Assembly (NCBI GenBank): GCA_902809935.1
Contig: LR778134.1
Location: 868,001-932,000, forward strand
Length of the DNA stretch: 64,000 bases
Direction of reading: 5' to 3'
Source of the DNA: Ruminococcaceae bacterium BL-4
GTDB lineage: Bacteria; Bacillota; Clostridia; Oscillospirales; Acutalibacteraceae
The notes below the pieces were generated by a model. It made no database searches. It worked only from the letters and a program-made list of their open reading frames with translations, and was not told where the DNA came from. Of the stretch, positions 56,931-64,000 are shown in pieces (within the stretch, counting starts at the first letter, position 1; every line of letters begins with the position of its first letter). A program made the position numbers and the translations under genes.

Positions 56931-56978
56931 TAATTGCTGCCGACGTTCGCGTTCCGTAAAAATCTCTCCTTTTAAAAT

Positions 56979-56993
56979 GTTAATATGATTAAC
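56979..56993. promoter_or_regulatory. Probable MarR operator
   Basis: GTTAAT-ATG-ATTAAC is a perfect 15-base dyad directly downstream of the -10 box of the marR-exporter promoter, at the expected start of transcription. Binding there would block transcription. Confidence 0.65.
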
Positions 56994-56994
56994 T

Positions 56995-57022
56995 ATTATA
57001 ACTATAAATAATTAATTGTCAA
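56995..57022 (-). promoter_or_regulatory. Promoter of the marR-ABC exporter operon
   Basis: On the minus strand a perfect TTGACA (57017-57022), a 16-base spacer and a perfect TATAAT (56995-57000). Confidence 0.85.
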
Positions 57023-57044
57023 TACGATATTAAAAAATAAATAA

Positions 57045-57079
57045 AAAAAGAAGGCTTGCTTTGTGCAAGTCTTCTTTTT
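57045..57079 (-). terminator. Terminator after the Mrp-type ATPase gene
   Basis: A 15-bp stem (57045-57059 with 57065-57079, one G-T pair) followed on the minus strand by TTTATTTATTTTTT. Confidence 0.85.
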
Positions 57080-57089
57080 ATTCTTTTTA

Positions 57090-57917
57090 TTAAAGAGATT
57101 CCAAAGAATGTGAAGCATCCAAAAGCCAAGGGGTTTCAATTTCTTCCGCTTCTCCAGCATCGATCTTTGCAGAGATTTGTGGGTCGATCGGGCAATGTGC
57201 CAACACTTTTAAAGAATAGCGAGCGGCTACTTCTTCAGTATGGCTTTGTCCAAAGGGGAAGAGCTTGTGACCACAGTCGGGGCATATCATATAACTCATA
57301 TTCTCGATGATTCCAAGAACCGGAATTTTCATCATATTTGCCATGGTGACTGCTTTAGAAACAATCATAGAGACCAGTTCCTGCGGGGAAGTGACGATGA
57401 TAATGCCGTCTACTGGAAGGGACTGGAAGACTGTCAGCGGAACATCACCGGTTCCCGGAGGCATATCTACAAACAGATAGTCTACATCGTCCCAGAAAAC
57501 ATCGCTCCAAAACTGCTTGACCATGTTGGCGACGATGGGACCTCTCCAAACGACCGGCGCGGTTTCTTCCTCCAAGAGGAGATTGGTGCTGACAATCTGG
57601 ATATTATTTTTACTGCGGCGTGGAACGATCAATTCGTCCTGTGAAAAAACTTTTTCGTGAATTCCGAAGGCTTTCGGAATCGAAGGACCGGTAATGTCGG
57701 CATCCATGATACCAACTCGATGCCCCAGACGGTTCATCTGAACCGCCATCATGGAGGTAATCAGACTTTTACCGACACCGCCCTTGCCGCTGACGATCCC
57801 AATCACTTTTTTTACATGGCTTTTGGGATTAAGCGGAACCCGAAAATCCTGTGGGTTTGGCTGACGGCTGGAACAGTTTTCTTGACAGTTGCTGCAGTCA
57901 TGATTGCATTCACTCAT
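57090..57917 (-). CDS. Mrp/NBP35-type iron-sulfur carrier ATPase
   Basis: A 275-residue P-loop ATPase. The N-terminal CNHDCSNCQENC is a Cys-rich motif resembling NBP35; GIVSGKGGVGKS is the deviant Walker A, MDADITGPSIPKAFG follows, and MSYMICPDCG carries the paired CxxC that holds a bridging Fe-S cluster. VDMPPGTGDVPLTV is conserved. It probably assembles or carries Fe-S clusters. It lies 37 bases after gpsA. Confidence 0.92.
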   Translation of the reverse strand: MSECNHDCSNCQENCSSRQPNPQDFRVPLNPKSHVKKVIGIVSGKGGVGKSLITSMMAVQMNRLGHRVGIMDADITGPSIPKAFGIHEKVFSQDELIVPRRSKNNIQIVSTNLLLEEETAPVVWRGPIVANMVKQFWSDVFWDDVDYLFVDMPPGTGDVPLTVFQSLPVDGIIIVTSPQELVSMIVSKAVTMANMMKIPVLGIIENMSYMICPDCGHKLFPFGQSHTEEVAARYSLKVLAHCPIDPQISAKIDAGEAEEIETPWLLDASHSLESL

Positions 57918-57954
57918 GAAGATCTCTCCTTTATCTTTTATCTAACGGATGGTT

Positions 57955-58911
57955 TTAAAATTCGTGTTTTAGGCTGCGTGTAAAAAGACGATTAATACAG
58001 GCGTCGGCATCCTGGTTTTGATGGATAATGCGGTCTACTGCATCGCAGATCGGAAGCTCAACCTGATATTTTTTCCCTAAGAGCAGCAGCGCTTTCACAG
58101 TGGCGGCGCCTTCGGCAAGTTCTCCATAAGGCTCTTTTTTAACAAAACTTTCGCCGAATTGCCGGTTGTGGCTGTATTTACTGAAGACGGTTGCTTCATA
58201 GTCACCTAAATGGGAAAGACCATAGGCGGTAAGTTCATTTCCACCCATTGCCTTGATTAGCCGTGCAATTTCACGGGTGCCACGGCACATTAATGGTCCT
58301 TTCAAAGAAGTTTTGTTTCTGCCGTCCAAAATGCCGGCGGCAATTCCAATTACATTTTTAGAGGCGGCGCCAATTTCATTGCCGAGAAGATCGTCCCCAT
58401 AATAAAAGCGAATGAGATCACTGCCCATTGCATCGATGATGCGTGCTTTTACTTTTTCCCGATCACTGTCTACCACCATACAATTTGGAAGCCCTTTTAC
58501 AAAATCCTGTACGTGCCCGGGACCGACCCAGATTCCTAAATCAACATCGGGCAAAAATTCGCGGACAATCTGCGTTAAGCGCAGACCAGTAGAGGCTTCA
58601 ATCCCTTTCATGCAAAGGACCATTGTTTTTCCCGAAAATGACAGGGACTGAAGTTGTGCCATCAGACCTCGCAGTCCTTGAGCACCAATCGAAATGATCA
58701 CCATTTGGGCAGAAGCAACTGCTTTTGGCAGGTCGGTGGTCATTTTTGTTTCCGGGCCAAAGGAAACGAGACCGTTTGTGCCGGTTTCCTGTAATTGGTG
58801 AAAATGAGAGGAACTTTTGCGTCCGTAAATTGTCACGGCATGTCCAAGTTTAGCTGCATACCATGCGAGGAAACTTCCCCAACGGCCGCAGCCAATCACT
58901 GTTATATTCAT
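57955..58911 (-). CDS. gpsA: Glycerol-3-phosphate dehydrogenase [NAD(P)+]
   Basis: A 318-residue enzyme making sn-glycerol 3-phosphate from dihydroxyacetone phosphate for phospholipid synthesis. The Rossmann loop VIGCGRWGSFLAWYAAKLGH, VGPGHVQDFVKGLP and NEIGAASKNVIGIAAGI with the catalytic Lys are present. A Cys-Arg-Gly-Thr-Arg-Glu (CRGTREIARLIKAMGG) follows as in the family. Slightly shorter than typical (about 330-340). Confidence 0.93.
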   Translation of the reverse strand: MNITVIGCGRWGSFLAWYAAKLGHAVTIYGRKSSSHFHQLQETGTNGLVSFGPETKMTTDLPKAVASAQMVIISIGAQGLRGLMAQLQSLSFSGKTMVLCMKGIEASTGLRLTQIVREFLPDVDLGIWVGPGHVQDFVKGLPNCMVVDSDREKVKARIIDAMGSDLIRFYYGDDLLGNEIGAASKNVIGIAAGILDGRNKTSLKGPLMCRGTREIARLIKAMGGNELTAYGLSHLGDYEATVFSKYSHNRQFGESFVKKEPYGELAEGAATVKALLLLGKKYQVELPICDAVDRIIHQNQDADACINRLFTRSLKHEF

Positions 58912-59054
58912 CGAATCCCTCCAGAAGAGATGAATTTTATTGCAATTTAATTAGTATAACATGCTTCGTAAAGAAAAACCACCAATCACTAAAAAATACA
59001 AAGTAATCATCGATATTTTTACGAGAACGGGTCGGCACTTTATACTTCAAAATG

Positions 59055-59109
59055 AAAAAGCAGCTAAAAGGAAAGAGAATCATACCCTTCCACTTTTGCA
59101 CTGCTTTTT
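59055..59109 (-). terminator. Terminator of the two-component operon
   Basis: AAAAAGCAG (59055-59063) pairs with CTGCTTTTT (59101-59109), with a second inner stem of AAAAGGAA and TTCC-CTTTT. On the minus strand it follows the histidine kinase stop by 27 bases. Confidence 0.7.
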
Positions 59110-59136
59110 ATAAAATAAAGATTAAAAAAAGAAAGA

Positions 59137-60678
59137 TTAAGATTGCGGTAAATCAGAATCTGGGTGATGGGTTTCTTCCGGAAGTGCCCCTACCGGAGAT
59201 TCCGAAAGAATCGGCAGACGAAACCAGAAGGTGCTTCCAACACCGACTGCACTGCGTACTCCATAGAAACCGCCGTGCATATCTAGAATTGATTTTACAA
59301 TTGAGAGCCCTAGGCCAGTGCCGATTTGTGCACGCTTATGTTCTTTATCTACCTTATAGTAACGATCCCAGATATCATGGAGCTTGTCGGCCGGAATTCC
59401 TTCTCCTGTGTCGGTCACTTCAACTGTTACCTGATGGTCACGAACAAGCTGACGAATCTGAATCTTTCGATCAGTGCCTGTATAGTTGATCGCGTTGTTA
59501 ATCAGATTGTATATCACCTGAGAAATTTTGAGTTCGTCAGCAAAAATGAATACATTGCGGTCGGATTCAAAAGTTAGGGTACAGTCGGTGAGTTTGCGGT
59601 AGCGTTTCGTTGTTTCTCGAATCTCATCCGTTAGGCTGAATTCTGATTTTTCCAGCTTTTGTGTACCGGATTCCAGTTTGCTGATGTCCAGCACATCGTT
59701 TACCAGATTAGTCAGACGAGTTGCTTCGTCAATGATGACTTGAATATTTTCAGGGGTGTTTTCGCCGGGGAGATCGCGCATTACTTCTGCATAGCCGCAG
59801 ATCATTGTAAGCGGTGTGCGCAGGTCGTGACTGATGTTTGCAATCAGTTCACGCTGCAGATGTTCCACTTTTCCCAGTTCGTGCTCTGCATAATTTAAGG
59901 TGCGGGCAAGCTCGCTGATTTCCCGATAACCGCCTTCCTCAAACGTGACGTTGTAATCTCCAGTTGCGAGTTCTTTTGCGGCGTCGTTGATCTGAATAAT
60001 GGGCTTGCTGATATGTTTGGAAAGATAAAAGGCCAACAACACGGCAAAAACCAATAGAATTCCGGTAATCAGAAGCAGCTGAGAACGAATGGTGCTGACG
60101 GTTGCACTCAGCGGCGTAATGACACTATAGAGAAAAATCATATAAGGACTTCCGTTGGAATCCGGCCGAATCGAATTATAGATAAAGGCACGACTGCGGA
60201 AAAGCGTGTCCCAGACAGAAGAACCTGCATTTTGGGGGTTTACCAGTTCAAAGTGAGTTCCACCTTCTGCCTGCGTGTTTTGATAAAGGAAGTTCAGAAA
60301 TAGACGAATAGAAGATTCTCCCATTTCAGTGGAAAGACGGTTTGGAGAGGCATCCGCCCCATAAACGTTTCCGTTGCTGTCCAAAATCAGGATACAAAGC
60401 TGATTGCGTTGTGCTTCCTGTTTGCAAAGTGCTTTTAGGTCTTCTGGCTGCATATCATTTGAAACCGCTTTTTCTATCGTCGATGAAGAGCCCAAGATTT
60501 CTTTTTGCTTGGTATTTTCATAAAATTGATTTAAAAAGACAGTTTGGAATAGCCACAGTAAGATTAGAACAAAGACGATGAACAAAACGAAGATACTGAG
60601 AATTCGCCATTTAATACTGATCTTTTGCCATCTTTCACGCATGGAACGAACCAATTTTTTCGGCGATTTAAGCTTCAA
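59137..60678 (-). CDS. Sensor histidine kinase (OmpR-family partner)
   Basis: A 513-residue membrane kinase. Transmembrane helices at about 25-47 and 202-222 flank an outer sensor of about 150 residues. A HAMP domain follows (SKPIIQINDAAKELATGDYNV), then the phosphoacceptor His in IANISHDLRTPLTM and the ATPase boxes NLINNAINYTG, DTGEGIPADKL and GTGLGLSIVKSI. The signal is unknown. It overlaps the response regulator gene by 11 bases. Confidence 0.94.
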   Translation of the reverse strand: MKLKSPKKLVRSMRERWQKISIKWRILSIFVLFIVFVLILLWLFQTVFLNQFYENTKQKEILGSSSTIEKAVSNDMQPEDLKALCKQEAQRNQLCILILDSNGNVYGADASPNRLSTEMGESSIRLFLNFLYQNTQAEGGTHFELVNPQNAGSSVWDTLFRSRAFIYNSIRPDSNGSPYMIFLYSVITPLSATVSTIRSQLLLITGILLVFAVLLAFYLSKHISKPIIQINDAAKELATGDYNVTFEEGGYREISELARTLNYAEHELGKVEHLQRELIANISHDLRTPLTMICGYAEVMRDLPGENTPENIQVIIDEATRLTNLVNDVLDISKLESGTQKLEKSEFSLTDEIRETTKRYRKLTDCTLTFESDRNVFIFADELKISQVIYNLINNAINYTGTDRKIQIRQLVRDHQVTVEVTDTGEGIPADKLHDIWDRYYKVDKEHKRAQIGTGLGLSIVKSILDMHGGFYGVRSAVGVGSTFWFRLPILSESPVGALPEETHHPDSDLPQS

Positions 60679-61348
60679 AGCGATAGCCCACCCCTCTTAG
60701 TGTCACAATAAATTTTGCATATGGGCCAAGACTTTTGCGAAGTAATTTAATATGGGTATCCAAGGTGCGGTCGTCTCCGTAAAAATCGTACCCCCATACA
60801 TTTGTAATCAACTTTTCGCGAGTCAGTGCAATATTGCGGTTGTCTGCAAGATAGAAGAGCAGATCATATTCTTTTGGAGAAAGATCTGCTTTTTTGCCGT
60901 CAATGGTAACAATTCGGCCAGTAAAGTCGATGCTGAGACCTTCAAAGGAAAGAATCTTTTTTTGAGCAGTGTTTAATTCAGGGTGTGTGCGCTTGATAAT
61001 CGCACTTACCCGCATCATCAATTCTTTTGGGGAGAAGGGCTTTACAACGTAATCGTCAATGCCAAGCTCAAATCCATGAATCTTATCATATTCTTCTCCA
61101 CGGGCAGAGAGCATTAAAACCGGAGTGGAGCAGCATTTTCGAATTTCGCGCACAGCCGAAAATCCATCAAGTTCCGGCATCATAATATCCATAATGATTA
61201 GATCATAACTGTGAGGATGTTTTCTGCAGAGATTTACGGCAATCATGCCGTCCGAGGCTTCTTCCACGGAATAACCTTCAAATTCTGCATATTTTCGAAT
61301 CAACAGGCGAATTTTATCTTCGTCATCTACTACTAACAGACGGTTCAT
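60668..61348 (-). CDS. OmpR-family response regulator
   Basis: A 226-residue regulator. The receiver domain has LLVVDDEDKIR, the phosphorylated Asp in LIIMDIMMPELDGF, and PVLMLSA...DDYVVKPFS; the C-terminal winged helix has LSPKEYDLLFYLADNRNIALTREKLITNVWGYDFYGDDRTLDTHIKLLRKSLG segments typical of OmpR/PhoB. The ATG at 61348 is preferred to a TTG four codons earlier that abuts GAGGAGA. It forms a two-component system with the kinase downstream. Confidence 0.94.
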   Translation of the reverse strand: MNRLLVVDDEDKIRLLIRKYAEFEGYSVEEASDGMIAVNLCRKHPHSYDLIIMDIMMPELDGFSAVREIRKCCSTPVLMLSARGEEYDKIHGFELGIDDYVVKPFSPKELMMRVSAIIKRTHPELNTAQKKILSFEGLSIDFTGRIVTIDGKKADLSPKEYDLLFYLADNRNIALTREKLITNVWGYDFYGDDRTLDTHIKLLRKSLGPYAKFIVTLRGVGYRFEA

Positions 61349-61459
61349 TTTGATTCTCAATCTCCTCTCATATTTCGGTTTTTTACTCTATCAGAATTTT
61401 GTGAAAAGTGCGTGACGAATAGCTGAATCATTTCGCTATATTAAAGGAAAAGCGATTTC

Positions 61460-61487
61460 TTGACTTCTGATACAAAAATAGTATACT
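61460..61487 (+). promoter_or_regulatory. Promoter of the UPF0340 gene
   Basis: TTGACT (61460-61465), a 16-base spacer and TATACT (61482-61487), leaving a leader of about 150 bases before the ATG. Confidence 0.65.
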
Positions 61488-61523
61488 GAATTTTGGAAAA
61501 AATCAACTAAAATCCAGCAGAAG

Positions 61524-61582
61524 AGCTCCTTTTGAGACAAAATTCCAAATCGCAGGGAGATTGTCTTTGGAAGGGCTTTTTT
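61524..61582 (+). promoter_or_regulatory. Attenuator-like hairpin in the leader of the UPF0340 gene
   Basis: AGCTCC...GACAA (61524-61540) can pair with TTGTC...GGGCT (61561-61577), followed by six T. An alternative pairing, TTCCAAA (61543-61549) with TTTGGAA (61566-61572), would disrupt it. The arms contain several G-U pairs, so stability is uncertain. It ends about 60 bases before the start codon. Confidence 0.45.
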
Positions 61583-61641
61583 AGATGAGAGAAAATTAGA
61601 AAAAACGCCTAAAAATTTAAAATGGAAAGGATGAATTTTGC

Positions 61642-62199
61642 ATGAAATCGTTTGAAGAACTGCATCAGCAGGCAAAAATGGCAGCGGCTGAACTACTGGA
61701 AGCCGCGCATGTGAAAGCAGGACAGTTAATGGTGGTTGGATGTTCCTCGAGTGAGGTTGTCGGGAAAAAAATTGGGACCGACAGCAGTCTAAAAGCAGCA
61801 CAAGAAATCTTCTCCGGAATTTATGAAGAAACACAAAAAAGAGGTATTTATTTGGCGGCACAATGCTGTGAACATTTGAACCGCTCATTGATCCTTCCGC
61901 AAGAGGCAGCAGAAAAGTTTCATTATGAGCAGGTAAATGTTGTTCCGCAACCACATGCCGGAGGAAGTTTTGCAACAACGGCATATCAAACATTCGAACA
62001 CCCGGTGGCAGTGGAAGAAATTCAGGCTGACTGCGGAATGGATATCGGGGGCACTTTGATTGGGATGCATTTGAAGCGGGTAGCTGTGCCAACCCGTCTT
62101 TCGATTGATCATATTGGAGAGGCTATTTTGATTTGTGCTCGTACTAGGGCAAAGTATGTCGGAGGGCCCCGCGCCCACTATGATGACCGTTTAATGTGA
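61642..62199 (+). CDS. UPF0340 protein (YwlG/TIGR01440 family)
   Basis: A 185-residue protein matching YwlG: VVGCSSSEVVGKKIGTDSS, AAQCCEHLNRSLILP, NVVPQPHAGGSFATTAYQTF and DCGMDIGGTLIGMHLKRVAVP, ending RAKYVGGPRAHYDD. It is widely conserved in Firmicutes but its biochemical role is not known to me. AAAGGATG precedes the ATG. Confidence 0.92.
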   Translation: MKSFEELHQQAKMAAAELLEAAHVKAGQLMVVGCSSSEVVGKKIGTDSSLKAAQEIFSGIYEETQKRGIYLAAQCCEHLNRSLILPQEAAEKFHYEQVNVVPQPHAGGSFATTAYQTFEHPVAVEEIQADCGMDIGGTLIGMHLKRVAVPTRLSIDHIGEAILICARTRAKYVGGPRAHYDDRLM

Positions 62200-62250
62200 G
62201 AAAAATAAAAAATTAACGAAAGATTAAAAAACTCTTTGGTGAATTTTTTA

Positions 62251-62279
62251 TTGACATTCTTGCATTTTTCTGATATTCT
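62251..62279 (+). promoter_or_regulatory. Promoter of a probable leader/small RNA
   Basis: TTGACA (62251-62256), a 17-base spacer and TATTCT (62274-62279). The predicted start is near 62286. Confidence 0.6.
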
Positions 62280-62285
62280 ATAAAT

Positions 62286-62453
62286 ACCTTCAAGGGAACG
62301 ATAATGATTTCACATAGAGAAATATGGAACACTATTTGTATCTTGAATGTTCAACATGCTTGCAAGTGCTTAGAATAGATAAGCCTCTCTTTTCTTACAA
62401 CTGCGCTTTTTTAAAAGCGCAACTCCTCCGATCCAGCCAGTCGGAGGATTTTT
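62286..62453 (+). ncRNA. Candidate structured RNA or attenuated leader upstream of the Rrf2 gene
   Basis: Between the promoter and a terminator there is a 170-base stretch without a credible ORF. It can form several local hairpins: TTCAAG...CTTGAA, GCTTA...TAAGC (62367-62383 region), TGCGCTTTT-TT-AAAAGCGCA (62402-62421), and the terminator stem TCCTCCGA...TCGGAGGA (62424-62431 with 62441-62448) followed by TTTTT. It matches no RNA family I recognise from sequence. It may be a free small RNA or a leader attenuating the downstream Rrf2 regulator. Confidence 0.45.
62424..62453 (+). terminator. Terminator ending the leader/small RNA
   Basis: An 8-bp GC-rich stem (62424-62431 with 62441-62448) followed by TTTTTC, preceded by a second strong hairpin. 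It lies about 80 bases before the Rrf2 gene. Confidence 0.75.
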
Positions 62454-62535
62454 CTTATTTAAGGAAAGACCTCCTGATTGACAAGCATTTTGAAATTGAG
62501 TATCATTGAAGAGGCGAAAAGGAGGGCGGCTGATT

Positions 62536-62970
62536 ATGCGCGTTTCCGCAAAAGGCAAATATGCTTTGGCAGCAATGGTTTATTTGGCACAGAGCGGCCA
62601 CGATACGGTAAAAACGGTGGCGCGGATCTCTGAGGAACTTAATATCTCAAAGATTTATTTGGAACAAGTGTTTTCTTTATTAAAAAGAGCGGGATTGGTC
62701 CTCTCAACGAAAGGCGCGCAGGGCGGTTATCGATTGGCGCTGCTGCCGGAAAAAATTACCGCTTATGCAGTGCTAAAAGCCTGTGACCAGGCACTTTTTG
62801 AAAAAGCTGAACCAGTCCTTAGTGAAGATCACCAGGCACTTAATCATACTTTGGATACTGTTTATCAAAAGATGGATGAAGAGGTCAAAACATCTTTGGA
62901 GTCTTTTACACTTTCCGACTTAGCGGAAAAGGTTGCCGGTGAGCTGAATTCTTATATGTTCTTTATCTGA
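62536..62970 (+). CDS. Rrf2-family transcriptional regulator
   Basis: A 144-residue winged-helix regulator: MRVSAKGKYALAAMVYLAQ, VARISEELNISKIYLEQVFSLLKRAGLVLSTKGAQGGYRL segments are typical. The three Cys residues that bind Fe-S clusters in IscR/NsrR are absent (only one Cys, in VLKACDQ), so it is more like CymR-type members. The start at 62536 follows GGAGG by ten bases. Its target is unknown; no iron-sulfur or cysteine genes are adjacent. Confidence 0.9.
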   Translation: MRVSAKGKYALAAMVYLAQSGHDTVKTVARISEELNISKIYLEQVFSLLKRAGLVLSTKGAQGGYRLALLPEKITAYAVLKACDQALFEKAEPVLSEDHQALNHTLDTVYQKMDEEVKTSLESFTLSDLAEKVAGELNSYMFFI

Positions 62971-62999
62971 AAATCCAATTGCTTTACATTATAATATAG

Positions 63000-63036
63000 A
63001 AAAGGGAACCACCTATTTTATCTGTGGTTCCCTTTT
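63000..63036 (+). terminator. Terminator between rrf2 and ilvA (bidirectional)
   Basis: AAAAGGGAACCAC (63000-63012) and GTGGTTCCCTTTT (63024-63036) form a perfect 13-bp stem with short T-rich tails on both strands, shared by converging genes. Confidence 0.85.
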
Positions 63037-63066
63037 CTATTTATATATGGATTGAGGTGTAAATCA

Positions 63067-64000
63067 TTAGATAGAAGGATATCCTTCGGCTTCCAGTGCA
63101 CGGCGAATTTGTTCGATGTGTTCGGCATTCCGGGTTTCCATTCGGATTCGCAAAAAACAGCCGGAAACGTCGGTTTCCAAATCACTTCGGTCGTGATAGA
63201 CGCCGACAACGTTGCCGCCAAGCTTTGCAATCGTAGAAGAGATTGTGCTCAATTCACCGGGACGATCCAGCAATTTAAAAGTCAGTTCTGCAGAGCGGCC
63301 GGATTTGAGAAGGCCGCGGCTGATGACTTTGCTAAGAATGGTCACGTCGATGTTTCCTCCGGAGAGCAAACAAACCACTTTTTTGCCTTTGAGATCCAGT
63401 TTGTTTGCAAGGACGGCTGCAACAGAAACAGCGCCTGCACCTTCTGTAATCAGTTTTTGCTGTTCGATCAGGGTCAGGATTGCTGCCGCAATCTCATCTT
63501 CAGAAACCGTAATGACCCCGTCTAGATATTTGCTGCACAGTTTATAGGTCAGATCTCCTGGACATTTGACTGCAATGCCATCCGCAAAGGTATGTACATC
63601 TTCTACCCCTTCCGGCTTTTTTGTCTGAAGTGCATGCTCCATGCTGGCAGCTCCAGCTGCTTGTACCCCGTAAACTTTACAGCTTGGGCGAAGAGATTTA
63701 ATGGTAAATGCGACCCCAGAAGCAAGTCCGCCGCCGCCGATTGGGACCAAAACGACATCGGCATCCGGCATTTGATCCAGAATTTCAAGCCCGATTGTTC
63801 CCTGACCGGCAATTACGTCCGGGTCATCAAAAGGATGAATCAGTGTCCGTCCAGTTTCTTTTTGAAGCTTTACAGCCTTGTCATGTGCATCGTCGTAAAC
63901 GCCTTGAACCAGACAGACCTCAGCACCATAGCGTTTGGTTGCTTCCACTTTGCTGATGGGAGCGGTGGCGGGAATACAGATCAAAGAGGAAATATGATTT
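63067..64000 (-). CDS. ilvA: Threonine ammonia-lyase, 3' part (cut at window edge)
   Basis: At least 311 residues are visible; the reading frame continues past base 64000, so the N terminus with the PLP lysine is missing. Seen are APISKVEATKRYGAEV, DPDVIAGQGTIGLEIL, the PLP phosphate-binding loop PIGGGGLASG, and a C-terminal ACT domain (about the last 80 residues, FKLLDRPGELSTISSTIAKLGGNVVGVYHDR). Enzymes of this length with a single ACT domain convert threonine (and serine) to 2-oxobutyrate; whether it is biosynthetic or catabolic cannot be decided here. Confidence 0.92.
   Translation of the reverse strand, partial: NHISSLICIPATAPISKVEATKRYGAEVCLVQGVYDDAHDKAVKLQKETGRTLIHPFDDPDVIAGQGTIGLEILDQMPDADVVLVPIGGGGLASGVAFTIKSLRPSCKVYGVQAAGAASMEHALQTKKPEGVEDVHTFADGIAVKCPGDLTYKLCSKYLDGVITVSEDEIAAAILTLIEQQKLITEGAGAVSVAAVLANKLDLKGKKVVCLLSGGNIDVTILSKVISRGLLKSGRSAELTFKLLDRPGELSTISSTIAKLGGNVVGVYHDRSDLETDVSGCFLRIRMETRNAEHIEQIRRALEAEGYPSI

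Noticed and set aside
59052-59489. A 145-codon plus-strand frame at the end of the kinase gene
   Set aside because: It overlaps the histidine kinase in antisense and runs through the terminator region; no binding site or homology.
61436-62092. A 218-codon minus-strand frame
   Set aside because: Antisense to the UPF0340 gene, which matches a conserved family from end to end.

Overview
The window looks like chromosome from a low-to-moderate GC Gram-positive anaerobe of class Clostridia, probably an Oscillospirales/Ruminococcaceae-type gut or fermentative bacterium. This is inferred from several features: an hrcA-grpE-dnaK-dnaJ heat-shock operon under a perfect CIRCE element, a complete V/A-type ATPase operon with sodium-binding residues, a FabK-type fatty-acid synthesis operon, pyruvate phosphate dikinase, a BmrCD-like heterodimeric ABC exporter behind a MarR regulator, and AGGAGG-type ribosome binding sites. 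No tRNA, rRNA, insertion sequence, phage gene or CRISPR array was seen. Gene density is high and most genes read leftward in long overlapping runs.

Layout. 1-1059: 3' end of a RidA-family gene overlapping a creatininase-family gene. 1073-6066: the dnaJ/dnaK/grpE/hrcA operon (minus). 6121-8943: hemW-pth and prs (minus). 9362-12066: ppdK (plus). 12205-12836: small YcxB-like membrane protein. 12971-17580: a four-gene acyl-transfer cluster resembling dlt (DltA-like, carrier protein, MBOAT, SGNH) but with altered substrate-pocket residues. 17663-21669: a DUF4176 lipoprotein, CPBP protease, tadA and an unrecognised membrane protein (minus). 21756-26342: LUD protein, NSS transporter, arginase-fold protein, RlmD-type methyltransferase and a flavin-reductase-like protein (minus). 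26424-35339: fabH-fabK-fabD-fabG-fabF-accB-fabZ-accC-accD-accA (minus), which should make saturated acyl chains from malonyl-CoA. 35422-36396: M19 dipeptidase. 36482-37917: two TrkA-type RCK proteins. Then cobO, an HtrA protease, a MerR/TipAS regulator, a DUF1275 membrane protein and a Wzx-like flippase (to 43234).

43401-52239: the nine-gene V/A-type ATPase operon (atpH-I-K-E-C-F-A-B-D, minus). 52269-57022: ABC exporter pair with its MarR regulator and a promoter/operator. 57045-61348: Mrp ATPase, gpsA, and an OmpR-family two-component system. 61460-62199: a UPF0340 gene behind an attenuator-like leader. 62251-62970: a probable structured RNA or leader followed by an Rrf2 regulator. 63000-64000: 3' part of threonine ammonia-lyase, cut by the right edge.

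Most of the window is housekeeping. The most unusual locus is the dlt-like cluster at 12971-17580. Its adenylating enzyme keeps the DltA framework and spacing but has Ser and Ala where DltA proteins have the Asp that holds the substrate amino group and the Cys that selects D-alanine. This suggests that the cluster loads and exports a different acyl group. Two leader regions (61494-61585 and 62286-62453), an operator-like palindrome ahead of the ATPase operon and an internally repetitive extracellular protein of unknown function are further candidates.
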